The translations under genes and the position numbers were made by a program. Shown piece after piece: positions 45,176 to 54,253 of a stretch of 64,000 nucleotides of DNA; positions within the stretch are counted from its first letter, which is position 1; each line of letters starts with the position of its first letter. The notes under the pieces are model-generated. The model did not search any database and was not told the DNA's origin. It was given only the letters and a program-made list of their open reading frames with translations. Source of the DNA: Sulfuriferula sp. AH1 (GTDB taxonomy: Bacteria; Pseudomonadota; Gammaproteobacteria; Burkholderiales; Sulfuriferulaceae); NCBI RefSeq assembly GCF_002162035.1, contig NZ_CP021138.1:124001-188000 (forward strand). Reading direction: 5' to 3'.

Positions 45176-45979
45176 TCAAACATTAGGCGCGGGTTTCTGG
45201 TTGGCGGCCTGTATCCATGCGCGCCATTCATCGAACAGGTCATTGCCCAGCGTGGCAATGACCGCGCGCTGCCAAGGGCTGTCGGCCCAGAAATCGTCGT
45301 GAGTAAGTGTGCTGCAATATCCGCCTGCCTCTTCCAGAATCAGGCAGCCGGCGGCGTAGTCCCATAATTTCTGGCCGCCGTGCAGGTATACGTCGAAACG
45401 GCCTGCGGCAACATAGCACCAGTCCAGCGTGCTCGCGCCGAAATTGCGTTGCGAGCTGTAAGGCGGATGCAGCGCGATTTGTGCCGTGATATTGTCGTTG
45501 ATGCGTTTCAGTTCGACGGCTGCCAGGCTGTGACGCAGATCCGGTGCGCGCGTTCTGATGGGCAGGCTTTCCCCGTCGAGAAACGCGCCACGGCCGCGTT
45601 CGGCATAGAACATTTCGTCTGCCACCGGGTCGTAGATCACGCCAAGTATGCTTTTGCCGTTTTTCATCAACGCAACCGAAATGGCGAAATAAGGAATGCC
45701 GTTGACGAAATTGGAGGTGCCGTCGATCGGGTCTATGCACCACAAACCTTCTGTACCTGCAGCCCATTGCCGGGTTTGTTCTTCCTCGGTCATTTCTTCA
45801 CCCAGTACCGGGTACGGGGCGATCTCGCGCAGGCCTGCGGTGAGCGCGTGCTGGCAGGCCACGTCGGCTTCAGTGCACATGCTGCCGTCGGATTTGTGGC
45901 TGTGCGCTACCTTGAGATAGCGCGGCATGACTTCATCCCGGGCAACCTGCCGGACGAGGGCGATAACTTGATTGAGCAT
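45176..45979 (-). CDS. Inositol monophosphatase-family phosphatase
   Basis: This is a 267-residue Mg-dependent phosphatase of the IMPase/SuhB/CysQ/HisN superfamily. The metal motifs are LGEEMTEEE, CIDPIDGTSNF and, late in the protein, LWDYAAGCLILEEAGG. The substrate could be inositol phosphate, histidinol phosphate or PAP, and the sequence alone does not decide. It lies 20 bp after a thioredoxin-fold gene on the same strand. Confidence 0.9.
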   Translation of the reverse strand: MLNQVIALVRQVARDEVMPRYLKVAHSHKSDGSMCTEADVACQHALTAGLREIAPYPVLGEEMTEEEQTRQWAAGTEGLWCIDPIDGTSNFVNGIPYFAISVALMKNGKSILGVIYDPVADEMFYAERGRGAFLDGESLPIRTRAPDLRHSLAAVELKRINDNITAQIALHPPYSSQRNFGASTLDWCYVAAGRFDVYLHGGQKLWDYAAGCLILEEAGGYCSTLTHDDFWADSPWQRAVIATLGNDLFDEWRAWIQAANQKPAPNV

Positions 45980-45999
45980 AATTTAGCGAGGGGTCGGGG

Positions 46000-46557
46000 T
46001 CAGGTTTTCCATTTGATCGAACAGCCCATGCTGGGGATTTGTTCAAGCGGACCTTTTTGGGTGGTGGCAACCAGTTTCATCGCCTCGAACAAATCGCGGC
46101 GTACGCCTTCCGGCGCGGTCTCCTTGCGCGAGGCGTCAAAGCGTCCGCGATATTGCAATTCGCCGGCACGGTTGAAGCCGAAAAAATCCGGTGTGCAAAC
46201 GGCATCGTAGCTGCGTGCAACGGTTTGTGTTTCATCGAAAACATAAGGGAACGGGAAGTCGAATTCGGCGGCGACCTTGATCATGTTGTCGAAGGAGTCT
46301 TCGGCATAATCGGCCGGGTCGTTGGACATGATGGCAATGCTGTTAATGCCGTATTGGTCGCGTAATTCGCGGCAGTCGCGGACCAGGCGCGGCCGGATCG
46401 ACTGCACATACGGACAGTGATTGCAGATGAACATCACCAGCAGGCCGTTTTTGCCCATCGCCGAAGATAATGAGTAACGGTTGCCGTCGATGCCGGGTAA
46501 ATCGAAATCTGGGGCTTGCCAGCCGAATTGGCAAACCGGGGTTTGTAAACTGACCAT
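46000..46557 (-). CDS. Thioredoxin-fold (AhpC/TSA-like) protein
   Basis: This is a 185-residue cytoplasmic thioredoxin-fold protein. The active site is CNHCPYV (Cys-X2-Cys). The family-typical segments APDFDLPGIDGNRYSLSS and SNDPADYAEDSFDNM, then YDAVCTPDFFGFN, are present. It resembles the DUF899/redoxin-like group often annotated as thioredoxin family or peroxiredoxin-like. It probably reduces a thiol or peroxide. It is probably cotranscribed with the IMPase gene. Confidence 0.88.
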   Translation of the reverse strand: MVSLQTPVCQFGWQAPDFDLPGIDGNRYSLSSAMGKNGLLVMFICNHCPYVQSIRPRLVRDCRELRDQYGINSIAIMSNDPADYAEDSFDNMIKVAAEFDFPFPYVFDETQTVARSYDAVCTPDFFGFNRAGELQYRGRFDASRKETAPEGVRRDLFEAMKLVATTQKGPLEQIPSMGCSIKWKT

Positions 46558-46629
46558 TTCTGCTCCGATGAAAAATCACGTAGATTACGGGTTATCATAC
46601 CATGTAAGCCCTTTCTTGATTAGCCAGAT

Positions 46630-47355
46630 ATGCCGCGTTTTTATATTCCCCATACCCCCCTGACCCATGCATTATTGAAGTTACCGGACGCCGCCGCGCA
46701 TCATGCCGCACGCGTGCTGCGGCTAAGTGTGGGCGATCGCGTCACGTTATTTGACGGTTCAGGCCAGGAGTGGCTGGCGAGCATCCATTACATCGATAAG
46801 CGCGATGTGGAAGTCGGCGTGGAAGCATGCCTGAGCGTCAGTCGCGAATCGCCGCTGGCGGTGACGCTGGTGCAGGGGATTTCCAGCGGCGACCGTATGG
46901 ATTACACCTTGCAGAAGGCGGTTGAATTGGGCGTCGCGCGTATCCAGCCGCTGGCATGCGCCCGCAGCGTGGTGAAGCTCGCCGGTGAGCGCGCCGACAA
47001 GCGCCGCAGCCATTGGCAAAATCTGGTGATCGCCGCATGCGAACAATGCGGGCGCAACGTGGTGCCTGAAGTTGCCGCAGTCAACACCTTGCCGGGCTGG
47101 CTAGCAGGTCCGCCTGCTCAGCCGTTACGCATCATGTTCGCCCCCGACGCTGCCGCTACTCTGCATACGCTCGCCAAACCTGAAGCGGGCGTGGAGATAC
47201 TGGCCGGCCCGGAGGGCGGTTTTAATGCGGATGAATATCGTTTGGCTGGTGAAGCCGGGTTTATCCCGGTGCGTCTGGGGCCGCGGGTATTGCGCACGGA
47301 GACCGCCGCAGTGGCGGCGCTGAGTGCGATGCAGGTGTTGTGGGGGGATTTCTAA
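46630..47355 (+). CDS. rsmE: 16S rRNA (uracil-1498-N3)-methyltransferase RsmE
   Basis: This is a 241-residue SPOUT-class methyltransferase that modifies U1498 of 16S rRNA. The N-terminal PUA-like domain starts MPRFYIP. The C-terminal knot has ILAGPEGGFNADEY and LGPRVLRTETA, the SAM-binding elements of RsmE. Its 241 residues are usual for the family. It is divergent from the thioredoxin-fold gene and lies 55 bp before argA. Confidence 0.94.
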   Translation: MPRFYIPHTPLTHALLKLPDAAAHHAARVLRLSVGDRVTLFDGSGQEWLASIHYIDKRDVEVGVEACLSVSRESPLAVTLVQGISSGDRMDYTLQKAVELGVARIQPLACARSVVKLAGERADKRRSHWQNLVIAACEQCGRNVVPEVAAVNTLPGWLAGPPAQPLRIMFAPDAAATLHTLAKPEAGVEILAGPEGGFNADEYRLAGEAGFIPVRLGPRVLRTETAAVAALSAMQVLWGDF

Positions 47356-47381
47356 CTCGTTTTATTTTTGGTATACACTGT

Positions 47382-47401
47382 AAACTTTCCCGGGAAAGTT
47401 T
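47382..47401. promoter_or_regulatory. Perfect 20-bp palindrome before argA
   Basis: AAACTTTCCCGGGAAAGTTT is perfectly symmetrical with no loop and ends 9 bp before the argA ATG. It may be an operator, or an RNA hairpin that hides the start region. argA has no clear ribosome-binding site. Confidence 0.55.
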
Positions 47402-47410
47402 CTAATAATA

Positions 47411-48730
47411 ATGCCTACCATGCCGCCTACTTCCTTCGTTGACTGGTTTCGTGCCGCTACGCCTTACATCCATGCCTTTCGCGGCAAGACCTTTGTGCTG
47501 GCGTTCGGCGGCGAAGTTCTGACTGACGGCCAGTTCACAAGGCTGGCGCATGATCTGAATCTGCTGAACAGCCTCGGCGTGCGCCTGGTGCTGGTACATG
47601 GCGTGCGTCCCCAGGTCGAGGCGCATTTGACGGAACGGCAGGCAGCGATTCGCTATGTGGACGGTTTGCGCGTGACCGATGCCGATGCGCTGGCGTGCGT
47701 GAAAGAGGCGGTAGGCGAAGTGCGGGTCGAGATCGAGGCGCTGTTGTCGATGGGGCTGCCCAATAGCCCGATGGCGAATGCCGACATTCGCGTTGCTTCG
47801 GGCAATTTCGTCACTGCCAGGCCTTTGGGCGTGCGTCAGGGAGTGGATTTGCTGCATACCGGCGCAGTGCGCAAAATCAATGCGGCTGCGATACGGCAGC
47901 GGCTGGACGATAACGACATCGTGCTGCTGTCGCCTTTGGGCTATTCGCCGACGGGCGAGATTTTCAATCTGTCGCTGGAGGATGTGGCCACGGCGGCGGC
48001 GCAGGCGCTGGCTGCGGACAAGCTGATATTTTTAATGGAAACGGACGGCGTGCAAACCGACGCGGGAGATTTGCTGCGTATCCTGACCGTGCCCGAGGCG
48101 CAGCAGATACTTGCGCAACACAGGGCGCTGACCGGCGACGTGGGCTATTACCTGCCCTGCGCGATTGCCGCATGCCAGCAGGGCGTGCGCCGCGTACATA
48201 TGATCAGCCGGCATGTGGATGGCGCGCTGCTCACCGAGCTGTTTACCCATGAAGGCGTGGGTACGATGCTGACACCGGCGCGGCTGGAAACCCTGCGGCC
48301 GGCGACGATAGACGATGTCGGCGGAATATTGCAGCTGATTCATCCGCTGGAAGAAGAAGGCATGCTGGTACGGCGCTCGCGCGAACGGCTGGAAATGGAG
48401 ATCGAGCGCTTCATCGTCCTTGAACACGACGGCATGCTGATCGGGTGTGCCGCGCTGTACCCGTTTGTTGAGGAGCGGGTGGGCGAGCTGGCCTGTCTGG
48501 CGGTACATCCGGATTATCGCGGCAATGCCCGCGGCGATGCCTTGCTGGAGGCGGTGGAAAAAGCCGCGCGCAAGGCGAAATTCGAGCGCTTGTTTGTCCT
48601 GACTACGCATACTGCACATTGGTTTGTAGAACGCGGTTTTGTCAATGCCGGTGTGGGCGAACTGCCTATGCAGAAACAGACCCTTTACAATTATCAGCGC
48701 CGTTCAAAAGTGTTCGTCAAGGCTTTATGA
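47411..48730 (+). CDS. argA: N-acetylglutamate synthase ArgA
   Basis: This is the classical bifunctional-type N-acetylglutamate synthase, 439 residues: an amino-acid-kinase-like domain (about 20-280; FVLAFGGEVLTDGQF, VLVHGVRPQVE) that binds arginine, followed by a GNAT acetyltransferase domain (about 295-435; LACLAVHPDYRGNARGDALL). It makes the first step of arginine synthesis. It begins with ATG, preceded by an unusual palindrome. Its stop overlaps the next gene (ATGA), which is not an arginine gene. Confidence 0.95.
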   Translation: MPTMPPTSFVDWFRAATPYIHAFRGKTFVLAFGGEVLTDGQFTRLAHDLNLLNSLGVRLVLVHGVRPQVEAHLTERQAAIRYVDGLRVTDADALACVKEAVGEVRVEIEALLSMGLPNSPMANADIRVASGNFVTARPLGVRQGVDLLHTGAVRKINAAAIRQRLDDNDIVLLSPLGYSPTGEIFNLSLEDVATAAAQALAADKLIFLMETDGVQTDAGDLLRILTVPEAQQILAQHRALTGDVGYYLPCAIAACQQGVRRVHMISRHVDGALLTELFTHEGVGTMLTPARLETLRPATIDDVGGILQLIHPLEEEGMLVRRSRERLEMEIERFIVLEHDGMLIGCAALYPFVEERVGELACLAVHPDYRGNARGDALLEAVEKAARKAKFERLFVLTTHTAHWFVERGFVNAGVGELPMQKQTLYNYQRRSKVFVKAL

Positions 48731-49572
48731 ATTTAACCCGCCGTCGCTTATGTGCAGCGCTTGCGCTGACGGGTTTGCCGGCTGCAGCGCGAGCCGAGCC
48801 GGCGACTTTGACGTTGGGGTTGTTCCCCAACCTGCCGGCGCATAAATTAATCGAGCTGTATCGGCCGTTGGCTGATTATCTAGAGCAGCAGCTGAATTGC
48901 AAGGTGAATCTGTTTTCCGCCAAGGATTTTCGCGCCTTTTACCGTGCAACGCGCAAGAACCAGTTCGATATATTAGTGACGGCGCCGCATCTGGCCTGGC
49001 TGGCAATGGTCGAGTCGGATTATCGGCCATTGGCTACGTTTACCAGTCCGGTGACCGGCGTGGTTATCGCCAGGCGCGATGCCGATGTCCGCACCGCAGT
49101 TGACTGCCGTGGCAGAACCGTGGCAATGGTCGATCCGCTGTCGATAGTGAGTCAGTTGGGATTGAACTATTTCAAGACTCTCGGGCTGACACCCAATGTG
49201 GATTACCGGTTGGCAATTTATAACAACCACGCCAATGCTGCACTTGCAGTCATGATAGAGAAAGCGGATTGTGCGGTAGTAGGCAATTTGCCGTTTCAGC
49301 AAATGGCGGGCGAAGTGCAATCGCAATTACGCGTTGTCGCGGAAACGGCGGCAGTGCCCAGCCAGTTTGTCATGACGAATGCCCGTTTGCCCCCGGCTTT
49401 ATGTGAACGTGTTCGCAGCGCGCTGTTGGCTTTTAGCCGCACGCCGTCAGGTAGCGTTTTTATAAAAACTTTTCATGTCGGCACCATCGTTGCTGCCGAA
49501 CCAAGTGCACTTGAGCCTATCGAGCTTTATGCCCTGATTACCAAGGCGATGTTGAATCGGACAAACGAATGA
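48727..49572 (+). CDS. PhnD-like periplasmic phosphate/phosphonate-type binding protein
   Basis: This is a 281-residue exported protein of the PhnD/type-2 periplasmic binding fold. The N-terminus TRRRLCAALALTGLP has a twin-arginine look and cleavage near ARAEPA. The mature part has GLFPNLPAHKLIELYRPLADYL and FDILVTAPHLAWLA. It lacks ABC transporter partners nearby. It overlaps both argA and the GGDEF/EAL gene by 4 bp, so it more likely feeds a signal to that membrane enzyme than serves uptake. The ligand is unknown. Confidence 0.85.
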   Translation: MNLTRRRLCAALALTGLPAAARAEPATLTLGLFPNLPAHKLIELYRPLADYLEQQLNCKVNLFSAKDFRAFYRATRKNQFDILVTAPHLAWLAMVESDYRPLATFTSPVTGVVIARRDADVRTAVDCRGRTVAMVDPLSIVSQLGLNYFKTLGLTPNVDYRLAIYNNHANAALAVMIEKADCAVVGNLPFQQMAGEVQSQLRVVAETAAVPSQFVMTNARLPPALCERVRSALLAFSRTPSGSVFIKTFHVGTIVAAEPSALEPIELYALITKAMLNRTNE

Positions 49573-51989
49573 AACTCAACGTGCGTTTTCCGTTGTGGCT
49601 TAAAATCCTGGCAGCTGCGCTGATCGTGCAACTGCTGGTTTTGTTTGCCCTGGGTTACAGCACCGTTACCTTGTTCAATCGTACATTATCCAAGCAGAAT
49701 CAGGTACGGGTGAACGAATTGCGCCCCCTGCTCAATGCCAATCTGTCCAATGCGTTATTTCAGCGTGATCTTGCAGGCATTCATACGTTGCTCAGCAATG
49801 TGCAACGGGACGAAGGCATCAGTTATTTATGGCTGGTGGATGAAGACGGCAAATTCGTTGCTTCGGCAGGCGATGTCCCCGCTGAAATCAAGGCGGGTCA
49901 GCATCGCGCTCGGGCAGATATCGCTTTGTCCGAGGTTATGGACAATATGCTGCCAATAGAAATCGACGGCACCCGTTATGGCACCTTGCACTTCGGGTTA
50001 TCTACCAAACTGGCTGAGCGGGCGCAGCGATATTTGCTCGAACAGGGGTTTCTGGTGGCGAGCATAACCGAGCTGGTTGCCTTTCTGCTGCTGCTGGTAA
50101 TGAGTATCTGGCTGACGCGGCATCTGCGTCAGTTGGCTACGGCCAGCCAGAGTCTGGCTGCGGGCGATTTGCATATCAAATTGCCGGTAGATACCGAAGA
50201 TGAGGTAGGTCAGCTCAATGCCGCATTCAATGCCATGGCAGAAAGTTTGCAGCAGCGTATCGGCGACTTGCAGGATGCAGAAGTCAGACAACGCGACGCG
50301 TTGGCGTATGTACGCGAAGAGGAGGCGCGGCTGGTGGCTTTGCTGTCGGCGATGACCATGGGGATCGTGTTCGTGGACAATGCAGGACGCGTGATTTACT
50401 GCAACCCGGCATTTGAGCAAATCTGGCAGATCCAGGACCGGGAACAGATCATTGGCCAGTCCGCGATGAGTTTACTGGAAGATTCCAACGCTGCGCTGGT
50501 CAATCCCGCGCATTTTTCCGAGCATGTCGCGCGTACGATGCGGCCTGGTAGCGGGATGACCGAATTTGAAATCGAGATGGCGGATGGCCGGCTGGTCACC
50601 CATGCGACGCGTTCGGTCTTGGCGGATGACGGTCAGGTAATGGGGTCGTTATGGATTTTTGAGGACGTGACCCGCGAGCGCCAGACCGCAGCACAATTGG
50701 TCTATCTGGCGGAGCGCGACGCACTGACCGGATTGTATAACCGTCGCAGCTTCGAGAATGCGCTGGTCCAGATATTCAGCAAGGCGCGACATGAGCAGCA
50801 GGGCGCGCTGCTGTTTATCGATCTGGATGGCTTCAAGTACATTAATGACACTTTCGGGCACAGGGCCGGCGATGCTATTCTGATCCGTGTGTCCGGTGTT
50901 ATCAGCGCTTTGGTCAGGCAGGGTGAGGTTTTGTATCGGCTCGGCGGCGATGAATTCGCGATTTTATTGCCGAATGTGAGCGATGTCGATGCGCAAGTGC
51001 TCGCTGCGCGGATCGTCAACGCCGTCGCGCAGATTCCGTTTCGCTTCGAAGAGCGCGATCTGCGCCTGACTTCCAGTGTCGGCATTGCGCTTTATCCGGC
51101 CCACGCAAATGATTCCGATCAGCTGGTGGCGCGGGCGGATGCGGCGATGTATCAGGCCAAACAGGCAGGCAAGAACAGCTGGCGCAGTTATCAGGCGGAT
51201 CTGGATAGCTCGCGGGAGATGGTGTTGCGCATGGAGTGGAATCAGCGCATCGATCGGGCTCTGGAAGAGCATCTGTTTGAATTGCATTTTCAGGGAGTCT
51301 ATATCGTTGCAACCGGAAAGCTGTCGCACTGTGAAGTCCTGATCAGGATGCGCGACAGACCGGATTCGACCGAATATATCATGCCCAGTCATTTTATCGG
51401 GGTGGCTGAGCAATCCGGTCAGATATTAGCAATAGACCGCTGGGTGTTGACACAAAGTCTGAAAATGCTGGCCGAGCGTCCTGAACTTCCGGCGCTGGCA
51501 GTGAACCTGTCCGGACGCTCGCTGGATGACCCGGGGCTGATCGGTTTTATCGCGGAGCAGCTTGAGTTGTCTCAGGTCGATCATCACCGCCTGATGTTCG
51601 AAATCACGGAAACCGCGGCATTGTCGGATTTGCAGGATGCACAGCGTTTTATCGAGGCATTGCGGGAAATGGGTTGCGGCGTGAGTCTGGATGATTTCGG
51701 CAATGGCTTCTCATCGTTCGCGTATCTGAAATATTTGAATGCCAACATGCTCAAGATCGATGGTTTGTTCATCCAGAACATTTGTAATGAACTGGATAAT
51801 CAGCTTTTCGTTAAAGCCATCGTCGATGTGGCGCGAGGCCTGGGAAAAACCACGGTAGCCGAGTGCGTGGAAAACCGCGATGTGTTTGATATGGTTAAAA
51901 AACTGGGGGTGGATATGGTGCAGGGATACTATTTCGACCAGCCCGGTACAGACATAGGCTCCTCGTCTAAACCCCTGCGTTCGGTGTAG
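49569..51989 (+). CDS. Membrane HAMP-PAS-GGDEF-EAL cyclic-di-GMP enzyme
   Basis: This is an 806-residue signalling protein. TM helices lie near 12-32 and 157-182, with a periplasmic domain between them. HAMP (about 183-235), PAS (about 255-365), GGDEF (about 385-545) and EAL (about 565-795) follow. The cyclase motif GGDEF is intact (LGGDEFAILL). In the EAL domain the motif is EVL, and the catalytic residues in NLSG, EITE, DDFGNG, KIDG and AECVEN are present, so phosphodiesterase activity is plausible. Translational overlap with the PhnD-like gene suggests a paired sensor. Confidence 0.93.
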   Translation: MKLNVRFPLWLKILAAALIVQLLVLFALGYSTVTLFNRTLSKQNQVRVNELRPLLNANLSNALFQRDLAGIHTLLSNVQRDEGISYLWLVDEDGKFVASAGDVPAEIKAGQHRARADIALSEVMDNMLPIEIDGTRYGTLHFGLSTKLAERAQRYLLEQGFLVASITELVAFLLLLVMSIWLTRHLRQLATASQSLAAGDLHIKLPVDTEDEVGQLNAAFNAMAESLQQRIGDLQDAEVRQRDALAYVREEEARLVALLSAMTMGIVFVDNAGRVIYCNPAFEQIWQIQDREQIIGQSAMSLLEDSNAALVNPAHFSEHVARTMRPGSGMTEFEIEMADGRLVTHATRSVLADDGQVMGSLWIFEDVTRERQTAAQLVYLAERDALTGLYNRRSFENALVQIFSKARHEQQGALLFIDLDGFKYINDTFGHRAGDAILIRVSGVISALVRQGEVLYRLGGDEFAILLPNVSDVDAQVLAARIVNAVAQIPFRFEERDLRLTSSVGIALYPAHANDSDQLVARADAAMYQAKQAGKNSWRSYQADLDSSREMVLRMEWNQRIDRALEEHLFELHFQGVYIVATGKLSHCEVLIRMRDRPDSTEYIMPSHFIGVAEQSGQILAIDRWVLTQSLKMLAERPELPALAVNLSGRSLDDPGLIGFIAEQLELSQVDHHRLMFEITETAALSDLQDAQRFIEALREMGCGVSLDDFGNGFSSFAYLKYLNANMLKIDGLFIQNICNELDNQLFVKAIVDVARGLGKTTVAECVENRDVFDMVKKLGVDMVQGYYFDQPGTDIGSSSKPLRSV

Positions 51990-52023
51990 AATAGTGCGTT
52001 CTTAAGTTTGTTAGGTTGTTATC

Positions 52024-53619
52024 GTGATTGCTACTCAAAATCTCACCATTCAGTTTGGGGCCAAGCCCCTGTTCGAAAACGTTACGGTTAAATTCGGCGA
52101 CGGTAACCGTTATGGTCTGATCGGCGCGAATGGCAGTGGCAAATCCACTTTCATGAAGATACTGGCCGGCCAGCTGGCCCCTACTTCCGGGCATGTCGCG
52201 CTGGATACCGGTGATAAACTCGGCTGGCTGCGTCAGGACCAGTTTGGCTATGAAGATCAGATCGTGCTGGATGTGGTGATGCAGGGCGATGCCGATTTGT
52301 GGGCCGTCAAGCATGAAAAAGACGCGATTTATGCCAATCCCGAGGCTACCGAAGACGATTACATGCGCGCTGCCGATCTGGAAGGCAAATTCGCCGAGCT
52401 GGACGGTTATTCCGCCGAAGCCCGCGCCGGCGAGCTGCTGCTGGGGCTAGGCATCCCCAGCGCCCAGCACAATGGGCCGATGAAGGAAGTGGCGCCGGGC
52501 TGGAAACTGCGCGTATTGCTGGCGCAGGCCCTGTTCGGCAACCCGGATATCCTGCTGCTCGACGAACCTACCAACAACCTCGACATCAATGCGATACGCT
52601 GGCTGGAGAATATCCTCGACCAGCGTTCCTGCACCATGATCATCATTTCCCACGATCGCCATTTCCTCAATTCGATCTGTACGCATATGGCAGATCTGGA
52701 TTACGGCAAGATCCAGTTGTTCCCGGGCAACTATGACGAGTACATGACGGCTGCAGCGCAAGCTCGGGAAGGGCTGCAGGCGGCCAATGCCCGTGCCAAG
52801 GAAAAGATTGCCGAGCTGCAAACCTTCGTATCGCGCTTCTCTGCGAATGCGTCCAAGGCGCGGCAGGCAACTTCACGGGTCAAACAGATCGACAAGCTCA
52901 AGCAGGATATGGGCGTGATCAAGCCTTCCTCGCGCCAGTATCCGTACATCCGTTTCGAGCAGGAAAAACCCTTGCACCGTAATGTGGTGGAAGTCACCGA
53001 TCTGGCTATCGGCTACGACAAGCCGCTGTTCTCCAAATTGGGTTTTATCGTTGAAGCCGGGGAGCGCATTGCGATTATTGGTGAGAACGGCGTCGGTAAA
53101 TCGACGCTGGTTAAAACCCTGATCGGTGAAATGGCGGCGCTGGCAGGCGGCATGAAATGGTCGGAAAATGCCAAAATCGGCTACTACGCGCAGGATCACG
53201 CTGCTGATTTCGACAGCGATCTCAATCTGTTCGACTGGATGAAGCAATGGGCGATATCCGGGGAAGACGATCAGGCCATCCGCAGCGTATTGGGCAAATT
53301 GCTGTTTTCCGGCGACGACGTGAAAAAATCCGTCCGCGTCCTGTCCGGCGGCGAGCAGGGGCGCATGATGTTTGGCAAGCTGATGCTGAGCAAGGCCAAT
53401 GTGCTGGTGCTGGACGAACCGACCAATCACCTCGACATGGAATCCATCGAATCCATCAATACCGCGGTCGAGCTGTACAAAGGCACCGTGATCTTCGTTT
53501 CGCATGACCGTTCGTTCGTATCGTCCCTGGCAACGCGCCTGATTGAGATTCGCGATCAGAAAGCGGAAATCTTCAACGGCAATTACGAGGAGTATCTCGC
53601 CAGCCGCGGACTTGCCTGA
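52024..53619 (+). CDS. ybiT: ABC-F ATPase YbiT-like
   Basis: This is a 531-residue soluble ABC-F protein with two ATPase domains that acts on ribosomes. The sequence follows E. coli YbiT closely: [14 protein letters not shown] and [18 protein letters not shown] in the first half, then [14 protein letters not shown] and [15 protein letters not shown] in the second. A linker of about 80 residues lies between ([21 protein letters not shown]). It starts GTG at 52024 in a short intergenic stretch. Its stop overlaps the purN start by one base. Confidence 0.94.
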   Translation: MIATQNLTIQFGAKPLFENVTVKFGDGNRYGLIGANGSGKSTFMKILAGQLAPTSGHVALDTGDKLGWLRQDQFGYEDQIVLDVVMQGDADLWAVKHEKDAIYANPEATEDDYMRAADLEGKFAELDGYSAEARAGELLLGLGIPSAQHNGPMKEVAPGWKLRVLLAQALFGNPDILLLDEPTNNLDINAIRWLENILDQRSCTMIIISHDRHFLNSICTHMADLDYGKIQLFPGNYDEYMTAAAQAREGLQAANARAKEKIAELQTFVSRFSANASKARQATSRVKQIDKLKQDMGVIKPSSRQYPYIRFEQEKPLHRNVVEVTDLAIGYDKPLFSKLGFIVEAGERIAIIGENGVGKSTLVKTLIGEMAALAGGMKWSENAKIGYYAQDHAADFDSDLNLFDWMKQWAISGEDDQAIRSVLGKLLFSGDDVKKSVRVLSGGEQGRMMFGKLMLSKANVLVLDEPTNHLDMESIESINTAVELYKGTVIFVSHDRSFVSSLATRLIEIRDQKAEIFNGNYEEYLASRGLA

Positions 53620-54245
53620 TGAAACTGGTCATCCTCATTTCCGGCCGGGGCTCCAATCTGCAGGCGATACTGGACGCGGATTTGCCTGCCGAAGTGGCGG
53701 CGGTGCTGAGCAACCGCGAGGACGCAAAAGGGTTGCAGCTGGCACGGGATAGGGGTATTCCCGCTCACGGGCTCGCACACACCGGTTTTGCAAACCGGGC
53801 CGAATTCGATCAGGCGATGATGCAGTTGATCGACCGCCATACTCCCGATCTGGTGGTGCTGGCCGGCTATATGCGGATATTGACCGATGAGTTCGTGCAG
53901 CATTACGCCGGCCGGCTGATGAATATCCATCCGTCCTTGCTGCCGAGCTATCCGGGCTTGCATACCCATGCCCGCGCCTTGGCAGATGGCGTCAAGATTC
54001 ACGGCTGCACCGTACATCTGGTTACGCCCACGCTGGATCACGGTCCGGTGATCGTGCAGGCGGCTGTCGCAGTGCGCAGCGACGACAGCGCAGAAACGCT
54101 GGGTGCCCGGGTACTGGTCGCGGAACATCAGATTTATCCGCTTGCGGTGCGCTGGTTCGTTGAACGGCGGCTGGTAGTGAGCAATGACGGTAAGGTAAAC
54201 TTGTTAGGCGACAAAGGATCTGAACAGTCAGTCTTCTACACTTAG
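53619..54245 (+). CDS. purN: Phosphoribosylglycinamide formyltransferase PurN
   Basis: This is a 208-residue PurN, the folate-dependent GAR transformylase of purine synthesis. The N-terminal ILISGRGSNLQAI loop, LAGYMRILTDEFVQHYAGR and the catalytic stretch NIHPSLLPSYPGLHTHARA with HxxxGCTVHLV are all present. The start overlaps the ybiT stop by one base. It is followed 8 bp later by a DUF3108 gene. Confidence 0.95.
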   Translation: MKLVILISGRGSNLQAILDADLPAEVAAVLSNREDAKGLQLARDRGIPAHGLAHTGFANRAEFDQAMMQLIDRHTPDLVVLAGYMRILTDEFVQHYAGRLMNIHPSLLPSYPGLHTHARALADGVKIHGCTVHLVTPTLDHGPVIVQAAVAVRSDDSAETLGARVLVAEHQIYPLAVRWFVERRLVVSNDGKVNLLGDKGSEQSVFYT

Positions 54246-54253
54246 GGGCGTAA

